This document shows positions 27,039 through 34,691 of a stretch of 46,427 bases of DNA, piece by piece. The DNA is from a bacterium (lineage in GTDB: Bacteria; Babelota; Babeliae; Babelales; Vermiphilaceae). Each line of letters opens with the position of its first letter. The stretch's first letter is position 1. The stretch spans positions 65,687 through 112,113 of the forward strand of contig JAKBEL010000021.1 of assembly GCA_021833825.1 (NCBI GenBank), in the 5' to 3' direction. The notes under the pieces are model-generated. The model was given only the letters and a program-made list of their open reading frames with translations, had not been told where the DNA came from and ran no database searches. A program made the translations under genes and the position numbers.

Positions 27039-27941
27039 TTATGGCTTATATTCTATAGGCTGTTGTCCAAATGGAATGATATTTTCAAGCTTATCGTTGA
27101 GGGGTATAGCATTACCAAAGAGTTCTTTATTTATAATAGTCTCTATCAAATTTGAAACATTATTCTCGTATTTGTCTTTAATCAATTCCTCTTGATCCTG
27201 TACATCAAAATATTTTTCTGTCCCATCATGCTGTTTTGTAATTATTCTTGCAAACACATAGCGGGGAGCTGGAACGGACATCTTATCTTCGTAATTGCTT
27301 GGTGTAAGATAGATGGATGAAAAATTATTGTGATTATACGTTGTTATGTAAAATTGATCGTTTGCAATTTCAGTGGAGTCAGATGCTGCTTTGATATAAA
27401 AATGGGCAGTATTTGGTTGGACGGTAATGTTTTGGAAGTAGTCTGCGAAGGGACTCTTGCCTGGAAAAATAAGCTTTAATTGCCATGGTTGATCATGTTG
27501 ATTGATAAATACAAGTAGGTGATCAGAATTTTCGTTCATATTTTCAATGAGAGCTTTTAACTTTGCAATGAGGTCTTCCTTCATTTCTTCGGTTAGCGGT
27601 GCTTTCTTTCCTTCTTCTTCTGCTACTACTACTTCTTCCTCTTTCCCTTCTTCTTTCTCTTTCTCTACTTCTTTTTCTTTCCCTACCCCTCTTTTGTTCA
27701 TCTTATAAAAGCATAAACCGCCAGCGCATACAATAGCTGTAGTTGTTGCGGCGGCCCCTATGAGAGCTTTTTGGCCTGTTGTTAAGTTGGACCACCCGGA
27801 AGATAATGAGCTGATCCATTGGCTGGCCGATTGTCTCAAGTTTGAAAAGTACTCGCTCCAGCTTGTTGCGCAGATATTTCCACTTGATCCGATAATAATT
27901 CCGATTAAAAGAGTAACTTTTATGATGGTATTATGCTTCAT
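27039..27941 (-). CDS. Exported protein, paralogue of next gene, under a poly-C promoter
   Basis: The start at 27941 (MKHNTIIKVTLLIGIIIGS) has GGAG just before it. An upstream in-frame ATG at 27953 lacks one. A signal peptide is followed by a short region with 'QWISSLSSGWSNLTTGQK', then a membrane span (about residues 60-78) and a very charged K/E/V-rich stretch. The C-terminal domain of about 190 residues is beta-rich ('LVFINQHDQPWQLKLIF', 'SIYLTPSNYEDK'). I recognise no family. The N-terminal third is clearly related to the neighbouring gene at 28115-28810 (shared SxxWSNLTxxQ). The promoter carries an 11-C tract in its spacer, so expression may switch on and off. Confidence 0.8.
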   Translation of the reverse strand: MKHNTIIKVTLLIGIIIGSSGNICATSWSEYFSNLRQSASQWISSLSSGWSNLTTGQKALIGAAATTTAIVCAGGLCFYKMNKRGVGKEKEVEKEKEEGKEEEVVVAEEEGKKAPLTEEMKEDLIAKLKALIENMNENSDHLLVFINQHDQPWQLKLIFPGKSPFADYFQNITVQPNTAHFYIKAASDSTEIANDQFYITTYNHNNFSSIYLTPSNYEDKMSVPAPRYVFARIITKQHDGTEKYFDVQDQEELIKDKYENNVSNLIETIINKELFGNAIPLNDKLENIIPFGQQPIEYKP

Positions 27942-28009
27942 TAATATCTCCATTTTTTATATTCAGGCGTAAAGGCCTATATTACATAGCAATTAATACA
28001 TTTATTTCT

Positions 28010-28048
28010 ATTATAAATTATAAATAAGGGGGGGGGGGTAAAAGTCAA
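28010..28048 (-). promoter_or_regulatory. Promoter with 11-base poly-C tract in the -35/-10 spacer
   Basis: Read on the minus strand: TTGACT (28043-28048), then TTTA, eleven C (28028-28038), TTATT, then TATAAT (28017-28022), with a second TATAAT at 28010-28015. The spacer to the first TATAAT is 20 bases, three more than the ideal 17. Gain or loss of one to three C by slipped replication would change promoter strength, as in known phase-variable promoters of Neisseria (porA, opc). The tract is the longest G/C homopolymer in this AT-rich window. Confidence 0.7.
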
Positions 28049-28114
28049 TGCTTTGCCAAAAGATGTTAAAATGTTTACATAATATGCCGGTCGTCTCTTA
28101 TCAGCTCTGAATAT

Positions 28115-28810
28115 TTAATCTTGCTCAATAATTTGCTGAAAATTTTTGCTTGTTAGAGTGGATCTTTCAAGCTCTGAGGTTTCAACATTATTATGTTCCG
28201 AGATCGTTATCTTTTTGATCTTGTCATTATCGTCTGAAAAAAGCCTCTGCCTACCGTATAGCAAAACATGATCAGGTTGCTTTTGCATCGTTAAAATCTT
28301 AATCTTGCCGTACGTTTCTTCATTATCTTCAGATGATGGATTTTCATCTATGGCGATACATAAGGTGTGACCTTTTTTAACGGTTACTTCTTTGCGGAGT
28401 CTCTCAGAATTAATTTTGAGATATCCTAGTATATCTTGTGGACTCTTGTTAATAATTATCAATCGAAGTTTTGGAAGTATAGATGCGATATTGAGCTCTT
28501 GGGGTGAATATGTGACGACAGAAGTGCGATTAGTTGCCGGATTAGAGGTTTTGGCTTTTCCTTGTTGGTATCTTTTATATAGGTAGGTTCCGCCCAAGCC
28601 AAGAGCTGTTACTGTCGTTGCCAGAGCGATTCTCTGTTGAGTTGGTGTTAAGTTTGACCAGTGGGAAGATAGTTGGGACGTTAATTGTGCAGTCCCTTTT
28701 TGAATCCAGTTAAACAGAGATTCATGCCAAGTTGCTGCAGAGATCTCTCCAATTGATAGAGTGAGCATGCAGTTTAGTAGAGTAATTTTTAGTATCTGAT
28801 TATATTTCAT
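28115..28810 (-). CDS. Exported protein, paralogue of preceding minus-strand gene
   Basis: Signal peptide (ILKITLLNCMLTLSIGEISA), then 'TSQLSSHWSNLTPTQQRIAL', a membrane span (about residues 62-80), a basic stretch, and a domain of about 130 residues with 'PKLRLIIINKSPQDILGYLKI' and 'HVLLYGRQRLFSDD'. It shares the N-terminal plan with the 27039-27941 protein but is shorter and lacks the K/E-rich insert. AGAGGAA lies before the ATG. No family is recognised. The promoter upstream has normal spacing, in contrast to that of the paralogue. Confidence 0.78.
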   Translation of the reverse strand: MKYNQILKITLLNCMLTLSIGEISAATWHESLFNWIQKGTAQLTSQLSSHWSNLTPTQQRIALATTVTALGLGGTYLYKRYQQGKAKTSNPATNRTSVVTYSPQELNIASILPKLRLIIINKSPQDILGYLKINSERLRKEVTVKKGHTLCIAIDENPSSEDNEETYGKIKILTMQKQPDHVLLYGRQRLFSDDNDKIKKITISEHNNVETSELERSTLTSKNFQQIIEQD

Positions 28811-28859
28811 AAGTTCCTCTTTGTGGGATGTCTTTTATTTTACATGTGTTAATATATCT

Positions 28860-28889
28860 ATTATACATAAAGTAACCACAGCATTGCAA
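28860..28889 (-). promoter_or_regulatory. Promoter TTGCAA-18-TATAAT
   Basis: Minus strand: TTGCAA at 28884-28889 and TATAAT at 28860-28865. Upstream of it, ATGTAAACA (plus-strand positions 28914-28922) matches the same sequence upstream of the poly-C promoter (28072-28080). The two promoter regions are therefore probably duplicates. Confidence 0.65.
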
Positions 28890-28957
28890 TTGTTTTATCA
28901 AAAAGCATTATGCTGTTTACATAATTTTGAGAGATGGTCAGTTGACTGAAAAAAGTG

Positions 28958-28963
28958 TATAAT
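28958..28963 (+). promoter_or_regulatory. -10 box TATAAT
   Basis: A perfect TATAAT about 110 bases before the FUN14-like gene, with a weak -35 candidate TGGTCA at 28935-28940 (17-base spacer). The region 28811-29075 otherwise holds only divergent promoters. Confidence 0.4.
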
Positions 28964-29075
28964 TAAGCCACTATTTTTAAAAGATTGTCTCTTTTTATAT
29001 CTATATATTGAAAAAAACATATAATATATATTATGCTATTAGTAAATAATTAATCATCATTTAAAGGGAGTTATC

Positions 29076-29522
29076 ATGAAAGAGGATATGATGCCACAGG
29101 GATTTGAGGCCATGACAGAACAGTTTTCAGAAAAAGCTTCTGGAATCTTTTCAACCGCAAGAGAGAGTCTGCGCGAATCATTCAATGTGATGCTGGAAAA
29201 ATTTAAAGATTATAAGGGCAATGCTATTGAAATTGCCGTCTATGCGGGTATAGGTCTTCTTGTAGGGTTTTTATTCAAAAAGTATATAAAATATATTCTG
29301 CTCTTAGTTCTTTTTGTTGTGTCGCTCGTTATTTTAGAGCAGTTTGATATTTTGCATACTAATATCAATTGGCCAAAGCTGCAGGAGCTGCTTAATGTGC
29401 AAGCGACCGCAGATGTTTTTAATGCACAATCTGCTCAATCATATATTCAATGGGCAAAAGCAAACTTTGTAGTTGTTTTTAGTGCATCGATTGGATTCTT
29501 AATCGGTCTAAAATTGGGATAA
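29076..29522 (+). CDS. FUN14-like small membrane protein
   Basis: 148 residues. An amphipathic N-terminus of about 50 residues is followed by three hydrophobic segments. 'YAGIGLLVGFLFKKYIKYIL' is followed by a second span, then the FUN14-typical 'NINWPKLQELL' and a C-terminal 'GFLIGLKLG'. FUN14 proteins in bacteria have no settled function; in eukaryotes they are mitochondrial outer-membrane proteins. It precedes the split GspE genes by 3 bases, so it is cotranscribed with them. The family call is by pattern and moderate. Confidence 0.6.
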   Translation: MKEDMMPQGFEAMTEQFSEKASGIFSTARESLRESFNVMLEKFKDYKGNAIEIAVYAGIGLLVGFLFKKYIKYILLLVLFVVSLVILEQFDILHTNINWPKLQELLNVQATADVFNAQSAQSYIQWAKANFVVVFSASIGFLIGLKLG

Positions 29523-29525
29523 ATA

Positions 29526-30155
29526 ATGGAAGAGCATATCTTTATTGATGAATTGACCAATATATTGCTTAAGATTGGCGCATTGGATCCTGAGGCTGCA
29601 AAAGGTTTAGATGAAGCTTTTGCGCAATCGAGCCATGAAAATTTTGACTATTTTTTGCTTGAGGAGGGTCTGGTCGATAAAGAGGGTCTGCTCAAAGCAT
29701 TAGGTATTCTCTATCAGGTTCCATCTATTGATGTTGATGGTATATTCTTTGAAACATTCTTATTGCAAAAATTCCCGAAAGACTTTTTGTTACGAAGTGG
29801 AATTATTCCTTATGAACAGGATGAGAATATGCTCATAGTAGTAGCTTCTGACCCTGCAGATGATACCCTTCTTGATAGCATAGGAGAGTATGTCTCTTAT
29901 GATATACGTTTTTTTGTTGGTATATATACCGATATTATTGATGCGATTGAATCTTATTATGAAGCGTCAATAACTCAACCGATCAATGAAGATAAGAGCA
30001 TCCGTATTGAGAGGCTTGATAATCTACCCTATAGAAAAGATGAGCGGGATCTATCCTCTTTTGTAAAGGGGAAGATAGATGATTTTGTCAGGCATGAGAC
30101 TGAAGAAGATCGCAGAGAGGTTGAAGATCGTGCACATAATCTAAAAAAGAGATAG
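29526..30155 (+). CDS. Stand-alone GspE N-terminal (MshEN-type) domain protein
   Basis: 209 residues that match only the N-terminal part of GspE/PilB ATPases: a helical 'ILLKIGALDPEAAKGLDEA..' followed by the repeated pattern 'DYFLLEEGLVDKEGLLKALGILYQVPSIDVD', then 'FPKDFLLRSGIIPYEQDENMLIVVASDP'. A charged helical tail ends the protein. The ATPase domain is the next gene, 5 bases downstream. In most bacteria both lie on one chain of about 550-570 residues. The two genes read as a fission product, and the proteins probably act together. The N-domain links the ATPase to the inner-membrane platform and can bind c-di-GMP in some homologues. Confidence 0.82.
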   Translation: MEEHIFIDELTNILLKIGALDPEAAKGLDEAFAQSSHENFDYFLLEEGLVDKEGLLKALGILYQVPSIDVDGIFFETFLLQKFPKDFLLRSGIIPYEQDENMLIVVASDPADDTLLDSIGEYVSYDIRFFVGIYTDIIDAIESYYEASITQPINEDKSIRIERLDNLPYRKDERDLSSFVKGKIDDFVRHETEEDRREVEDRAHNLKKR

Positions 30156-30160
30156 CCACT

Positions 30161-31330
30161 ATGAGCAATGAAGCATCAGATAGATCTGTTATAGAGATTG
30201 TTGATGCTCTCTTGGGCCAGGCGGTAAGGCAGGAGGTTTCAGATATTCATCTTGAATCGACAATGGATGGTCTGCGAGTCCGTTTTCGTGTTGATGGGCT
30301 TTTATATGATCAAGAGCCATTTCATAATGATCTTATGCAGCAGATTATTTCTCGTATAAAGGTTCTTTCTAATCTTGATATTGCTCAAAAACGGGTACCG
30401 CAAGATGGTAAATTTCAGTTTATATGTAATGACCATGCTATTGATATGCGCGTCTCGACATTCCCCACTCTATTCGGGCAAAAAGTTGTTATTCGTATTT
30501 TAGATCCATCAGTTAAGAATATAACAATAGATCATTTAGGAATGTCTTTGCCAATTAAAGAGCAATTTATTGGTATGTTGAGTCAGCCACAGGGCTTTTT
30601 TTTGGTAACGGGCCCAACAGGATCGGGTAAAACAACGACGCTCTATGCAGGGCTTTCTCATATTAATAGGGCTGAAAAGAATATTATAACGCTTGAAGAT
30701 CCTATTGAATATCATATTGAGGGGATCACTCAAGGTCATATTCATCCAGAATCAGGATTCACTTTTGAAAAAGGGATGCGCGCCTTATTGCGTCAAGATC
30801 CAGATATTGTTATGGTCGGTGAGATTCGTGATCAACAGACGGCTCAAATAGCCATTCAATCGGCAATGACTGGTCATTTAGTATTGAGTACTCTGCATAC
30901 TAATGATGCGCCAAGTGTTATTATGCGGTTGATGGATATGGGAATAGAACCATTTTTAATCAATTCTAGTCTCTCTGGTGTGCTTGCTCAACGATTGGCA
31001 AGAATATTATGTTCCGATTGTAAAAGAGCGCGCCCATTAAAGATAGATGAGAAGCTTTTTTGTGATAAATTTCATGCAGGTATTACAAGTATGTATGAAG
31101 CTGCTGGGTGTAAAAGCTGTTTTGGCTTTGGGTATAAAGGGAGAATCGGTATTTTTGAGCTGCTGATTATGAGCCATGCATTACGAGAATTGATGAATCA
31201 GAGCCCTTCTCTTGAGATGATTAAAGAGCAAGCATATAAAGAGGGAATGGTCTCATTGATGTCCGATGGCCTTGATAAAGTAGCTCAAGGAATAATCTCT
31301 TTAGATGAGCTTTTACGCGTTGTCTCTTAA
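30161..31330 (+). CDS. Type II secretion / type IV pilus assembly ATPase (core domain)
   Basis: 389 residues holding the hexameric ATPase core: Walker A 'GPTGSGKTTT' (151-160), Asp box 'LEDPIEYHIEG', Walker B 'DPDIVMVGEIRD' (catalytic Glu221), and His box 'GHLVLSTLHTNDA'. It has the zinc-binding tetracysteine C284/C287 and C317/C320 ('GCKSCFGFGYKGRIGIFELL'), typical of GspE/PilB rather than PilT. It powers assembly of (pseudo)pilin fibres at the inner face of the membrane. The N-terminal MshEN-like domain is in the preceding gene. No other pilus genes are in the window. Confidence 0.93.
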   Translation: MSNEASDRSVIEIVDALLGQAVRQEVSDIHLESTMDGLRVRFRVDGLLYDQEPFHNDLMQQIISRIKVLSNLDIAQKRVPQDGKFQFICNDHAIDMRVSTFPTLFGQKVVIRILDPSVKNITIDHLGMSLPIKEQFIGMLSQPQGFFLVTGPTGSGKTTTLYAGLSHINRAEKNIITLEDPIEYHIEGITQGHIHPESGFTFEKGMRALLRQDPDIVMVGEIRDQQTAQIAIQSAMTGHLVLSTLHTNDAPSVIMRLMDMGIEPFLINSSLSGVLAQRLARILCSDCKRARPLKIDEKLFCDKFHAGITSMYEAAGCKSCFGFGYKGRIGIFELLIMSHALRELMNQSPSLEMIKEQAYKEGMVSLMSDGLDKVAQGIISLDELLRVVS

Positions 31331-31357
31331 ATAGAGATTTCTTTGTTCAGATTTCTA

Positions 31358-31366
31358 TGTTAAACT
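31358..31366 (+). promoter_or_regulatory. Extended -10 promoter before the suf cluster
   Basis: TGT then TAAACT (31361-31366), ahead of the small gene that overlaps sufC. No clear -35. It may drive the 31403 gene and sufCBD together. Confidence 0.4.
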
Positions 31367-31402
31367 TCTGTCTAAATAAGAGATTTAGGCAAGGAGTCTT
31401 TC

Positions 31403-31741
31403 GTGTATAAAAATGTTATGAATATAATGGTTATGGTAATTGGTCTGCAACCTATGATTATAGTGCCATCAGATAGTATCTCTTTTGATAGTGATACCGT
31501 CAACGGATCCGATGTTCAGGGAGTTCTTATCGATCAGGAGAGAGATGAGAGCCTTATCGATCAATCGAATGTGGCGGTGGATGGTGAGGATCGTACAACT
31601 GAAATAGCTGTTACCCTACCATTTCTGAATTTTAAAATAATTAGTGATAGCCCTATTGTGCAGGCAGTGAGCGGTATTTGTTTAGGAATCGGGTTTTTGT
31701 TAGTGGCATATAAATGGTATACAAATGATTCATCTGAGTAA
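31403..31741 (+). CDS. Small exported or anchored protein overlapping sufC
   Basis: 112 residues, GTG start with AAGGAG 7 bases upstream. A hydrophobic N-terminus (NVMNIMVMVIGLQPMIIV) resembles a signal sequence. The middle is rich in Asp, Ser, Glu and Val ('SFDSDTVNGSDVQGVLIDQE'), and a second hydrophobic span at about 83-103 (VQAVSGICLGIGFLLVAY) lies near the end. The last 17 bases overlap sufC, so the genes share a transcript. No family recognised. A role in Fe-S assembly is not implied by the sequence. Confidence 0.65.
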   Translation: MYKNVMNIMVMVIGLQPMIIVPSDSISFDSDTVNGSDVQGVLIDQERDESLIDQSNVAVDGEDRTTEIAVTLPFLNFKIISDSPIVQAVSGICLGIGFLLVAYKWYTNDSSE

Positions 31742-32453
31742 TTATAGTCTCTCTGTTGCGGGCAAGCTCGTAGTTGATAACATATCTCTTAACATTCCAT
31801 CAGGATCATTGCATGTGCTTATGGGCCCCAACGGTTCTGGTAAAAGTAGTTTAGCCTTATCACTCATGGGGCATAAAGCTTATACAGTGACCGGATCGGC
31901 AACAATTGATGGTCATGATGTAGTGCCACTATCTGTTGACAAACGGGCGCAGTTGGGTCTCTTTTTGAGTTTTCAGCAGCCCTATGAGATTCCTGGAGTT
32001 CCACTCTCATCATTCTTTAGAGTTATGTATGAAGTTAAATATGGCCCAATAGAAGCAAAAGAATTACAAGAGAGGCTGTTTGCCTATTTTGATCTTTTAG
32101 AGATTGATCATGCTCTCTATTATCGTAATCTGCATGAAGGTTTTTCAGGTGGGCAGAAAAAGAAGTTAGAGATGTTGCAACTATTATTATTAAAGCCGCG
32201 CGTTGCCATCCTTGATGAGATCGATTCTGGCCTTGATGTTGATGCATTGCGTACTGTCGCCTCTGCGCTCACCGTAGCGCGCAGAGAGAATCCTGAAATG
32301 GCTCTTCTAGTCATTACTCATTATCAACGATTATTGAAGTATCTAGAGCTTGATCGTCTGCATATAATGGTAGAAGGTTCACTTATAACATCAGGTGATT
32401 ATCAGTTAGCACACATTATTGAACAACAGGGATATGATGCGGTTATCTTATGA
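31725..32453 (+). CDS. sufC: Fe-S cluster assembly ATPase SufC
   Basis: ABC-type ATPase of the SufBCD scaffold. Walker A 'GPNGSGKSS', the SufC-typical 'LGLFLSFQQPYEIPGV', signature 'FSGGQKKKLEM' and Walker B 'VAILDEIDSGLDVDAL' are all intact. The terminal 'GYDAVIL' region is normal. 242 residues is normal. It overlaps sufB by 4 bases (ATGA). It acts in the cytoplasm and has no membrane partner. Confidence 0.97.
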   Translation: MIHLSNYSLSVAGKLVVDNISLNIPSGSLHVLMGPNGSGKSSLALSLMGHKAYTVTGSATIDGHDVVPLSVDKRAQLGLFLSFQQPYEIPGVPLSSFFRVMYEVKYGPIEAKELQERLFAYFDLLEIDHALYYRNLHEGFSGGQKKKLEMLQLLLLKPRVAILDEIDSGLDVDALRTVASALTVARRENPEMALLVITHYQRLLKYLELDRLHIMVEGSLITSGDYQLAHIIEQQGYDAVIL

Positions 32454-33790
32454 GTGCTATAACATTTCCTAAAGGTCTAAGTAGAGATATTGTTATTGCC
32501 ATTTCGACTGAAAAAAATGAGCCGGGATGGATGACAGATTTTAGGCTCAAGGCGCTTGATCATTTTGAACGTATGCCAATGCCTGCGTGGGGACCAGATC
32601 TTTCAGGTCTTGACATCTCTGATATCTATTATTATCTAAAGCCATTTGAAAAGCAGGAGCATACATGGAATGATGTTCCTGAAAAGATAAAGGAGACTTT
32701 TCAGGCATTGGGTATTCCACAAGCTGAACGAAAGTTTTTAGCCGGTGTTGGGGCTCAATATGAATCAGAAGTTATCTATAAGAGTCTCCGTCAAAAGTGG
32801 CAACAAAAGGGTGTTATATTTTTAGATACAGGTGCTGCATTGCGTGAATATCCAGATCTGTTTAAAAAATATTTTGCATCAGTGATTGCAGCTCATGACA
32901 ATAAATTTGCCGCTCTTAATTCAGCAGTCTGGTCTGGGGGCAGTTTTGTCTATCTTCCAGAAGGCGTGCATATTGATATGCCATTGCAGGCCTATTTTCG
33001 TATTAATGCTCAGAGCATGGGCCAATTTGAGCGCACGCTGATTATTGCTGAGCCCAATAGTACAGTTCATTATGTTGAAGGGTGCAGTGCGCCGGTCTAT
33101 CAAAAGGCATCATTGCATAGTGCGGTGGTTGAATTGATTGCGCATGAGAGTGCGCAGATACGTTATACTACAATTCAGAACTGGTCAGAGAATGTTTATA
33201 ATTTAGTCACAAAGCGTGCAGTTGCTTACCGTAATGCCAGAGTTGAATGGATTGATGGTAATTTTGGAAGTAAAATTACCATGAAATACCCTGCGGTTAT
33301 TTTAAAAGAGCCTGGAGCTCGAGCACAGATTATATCGCTTGCTGTAGCCAATAGCTTACAGCATCAAGATACTGGTGGTAAAGTTATTCACTTAGCACCA
33401 AACACTACATCCAATATTGTCTCTAAATCGATCAGTAAAAAAGGGGGTTGTGCAAGTTATCGTGGGTTGGTTAAAGTTATCAAAGGTGCAGAGCATGTTA
33501 TTTCTAAAGTGCAATGTGAAGCATTATTACTTGATAAGTTAGCCCGTTCAGAGACTTACCCGACCATTGATATTAAAGAGCAACTGGTCAATATTGGTCA
33601 TGAAGCGAGCGTGAGCACTATTGACGATGAGCAGATCTTTTATCTGATGTCTCGAGGAATCTGTCAGCAGCATGCGCATGCATTGGTAGTAAATGGATTC
33701 ATTGATGCATTTATTAAAGAGTTGCCTATGGAATATGCAGTTGAGATCAATCGTTTAATTGCGCATGAGATGGAGGGATCTATTGGATAA
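32450..33790 (+). CDS. sufB: Fe-S cluster assembly scaffold SufB
   Basis: 446 residues with the usual SufB core: 'WSGGSFVYLPEGV', 'STVHYVEGCSAPVY', 'GGKVIHLAPNTTSNIVSKSISKKGG', the Cys in 'KVQCEALLLDK' near the sulphur-accepting site, and the C-terminal 'HEASVSTIDDEQIFYLMSRGI' with the conserved Glu. Forms the SufBC2D complex on which the cluster is built. It lies between sufC and sufD with overlaps on both sides. Confidence 0.97.
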   Translation: MSAITFPKGLSRDIVIAISTEKNEPGWMTDFRLKALDHFERMPMPAWGPDLSGLDISDIYYYLKPFEKQEHTWNDVPEKIKETFQALGIPQAERKFLAGVGAQYESEVIYKSLRQKWQQKGVIFLDTGAALREYPDLFKKYFASVIAAHDNKFAALNSAVWSGGSFVYLPEGVHIDMPLQAYFRINAQSMGQFERTLIIAEPNSTVHYVEGCSAPVYQKASLHSAVVELIAHESAQIRYTTIQNWSENVYNLVTKRAVAYRNARVEWIDGNFGSKITMKYPAVILKEPGARAQIISLAVANSLQHQDTGGKVIHLAPNTTSNIVSKSISKKGGCASYRGLVKVIKGAEHVISKVQCEALLLDKLARSETYPTIDIKEQLVNIGHEASVSTIDDEQIFYLMSRGICQQHAHALVVNGFIDAFIKELPMEYAVEINRLIAHEMEGSIG

Positions 33791-34691
33791 TAGAGAATGT
33801 GGTCATATTGATCTGGGCTTTGGTATTGTAATGTATGCGGTTAATCGTGGGCTGCATTATGTACCAGAACATATAAAAATGTACCTTAATAATCCTGACA
33901 ATAAGTATTACAGGACGGATCGCAATGGCGATGGTGTAGGTGAGAGAAAAGAATCATATCTGGTATATGTTCCTGTTGGTCTTTATTCTGATCAGCTCAT
34001 TATGCTCTCATCAGCACATCTTGAATCTGTAACGGGAGATCTTTATATTGTTGTCGGTTCTGGTGCATCGGTTTCTTTTATGTATGATCAATCATGCTCT
34101 GCCGTGATCATTATCCATCTTGAGCCTTATGCTAAGCTCTCTTGGAGCCATAGTAATGAACATCTTTCTGATAATGGAAGTGCGCACATCACCTGTTATC
34201 AACAGCATGATAGTCAACTTATGTTTAATGGTCGGTATACGCGCACAACAGATAGTACCATGTTCTTTGTATTGTGTGAGCCAAAAGCGCATGCTCAAGT
34301 GACATTAAGCTTGCATTTACAGGAGGCCCATCAAGCATCTTTTAACACAACACAGCTCCATCGAGCACCTCAGACGGTCAGTAATCTGGTATTGAAAGGA
34401 TTATTGGCATCAGTCAGCAGATCGATTCATAAGGGGATGATTCGTATTGAGGCGGATGCTCAACAGAGTGATGCACAATTGATGAGCCGTTATCTGCTAT
34501 TGCATCATAAAGCGGAGGCTTATGTGGTTCCTAGCCTTGAAGTGCTTACTAATGATGTAAGATGCGCCCATGGAAGCTCTATTGGCCCATGTAATGATGC
34601 GCATCTTTTTTATCTGATGTCTCGAGGGATTCCATTGCATAGGTGCTATCAATTGTTGAGTGATGCTTTTTTAGATTCATCGTGGCGTTAG
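33783..34691 (+). CDS. sufD: Fe-S cluster assembly protein SufD, short form
   Basis: Partner of SufB in the scaffold. The C-terminal part matches the family: 'MIRIEADAQQSDAQLMSRYLLLH', 'YVVPSLEVLTNDVRCAHGSSIG' with the conserved His, and 'DAHLFYLMSRGIPL'. The N-terminal helical domain is reduced, so the protein is about 300 residues instead of 400-430. I chose TTG 33783 because GGAGGG lies 5 bases before it. ATG codons at 33759 and 33765 in the same frame are alternatives. It overlaps sufB by 8 bases, and its last 15 bases overlap the 3' end of the opposite-strand gene. Confidence 0.85.
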   Translation: MDNRECGHIDLGFGIVMYAVNRGLHYVPEHIKMYLNNPDNKYYRTDRNGDGVGERKESYLVYVPVGLYSDQLIMLSSAHLESVTGDLYIVVGSGASVSFMYDQSCSAVIIIHLEPYAKLSWSHSNEHLSDNGSAHITCYQQHDSQLMFNGRYTRTTDSTMFFVLCEPKAHAQVTLSLHLQEAHQASFNTTQLHRAPQTVSNLVLKGLLASVSRSIHKGMIRIEADAQQSDAQLMSRYLLLHHKAEAYVVPSLEVLTNDVRCAHGSSIGPCNDAHLFYLMSRGIPLHRCYQLLSDAFLDSSWR

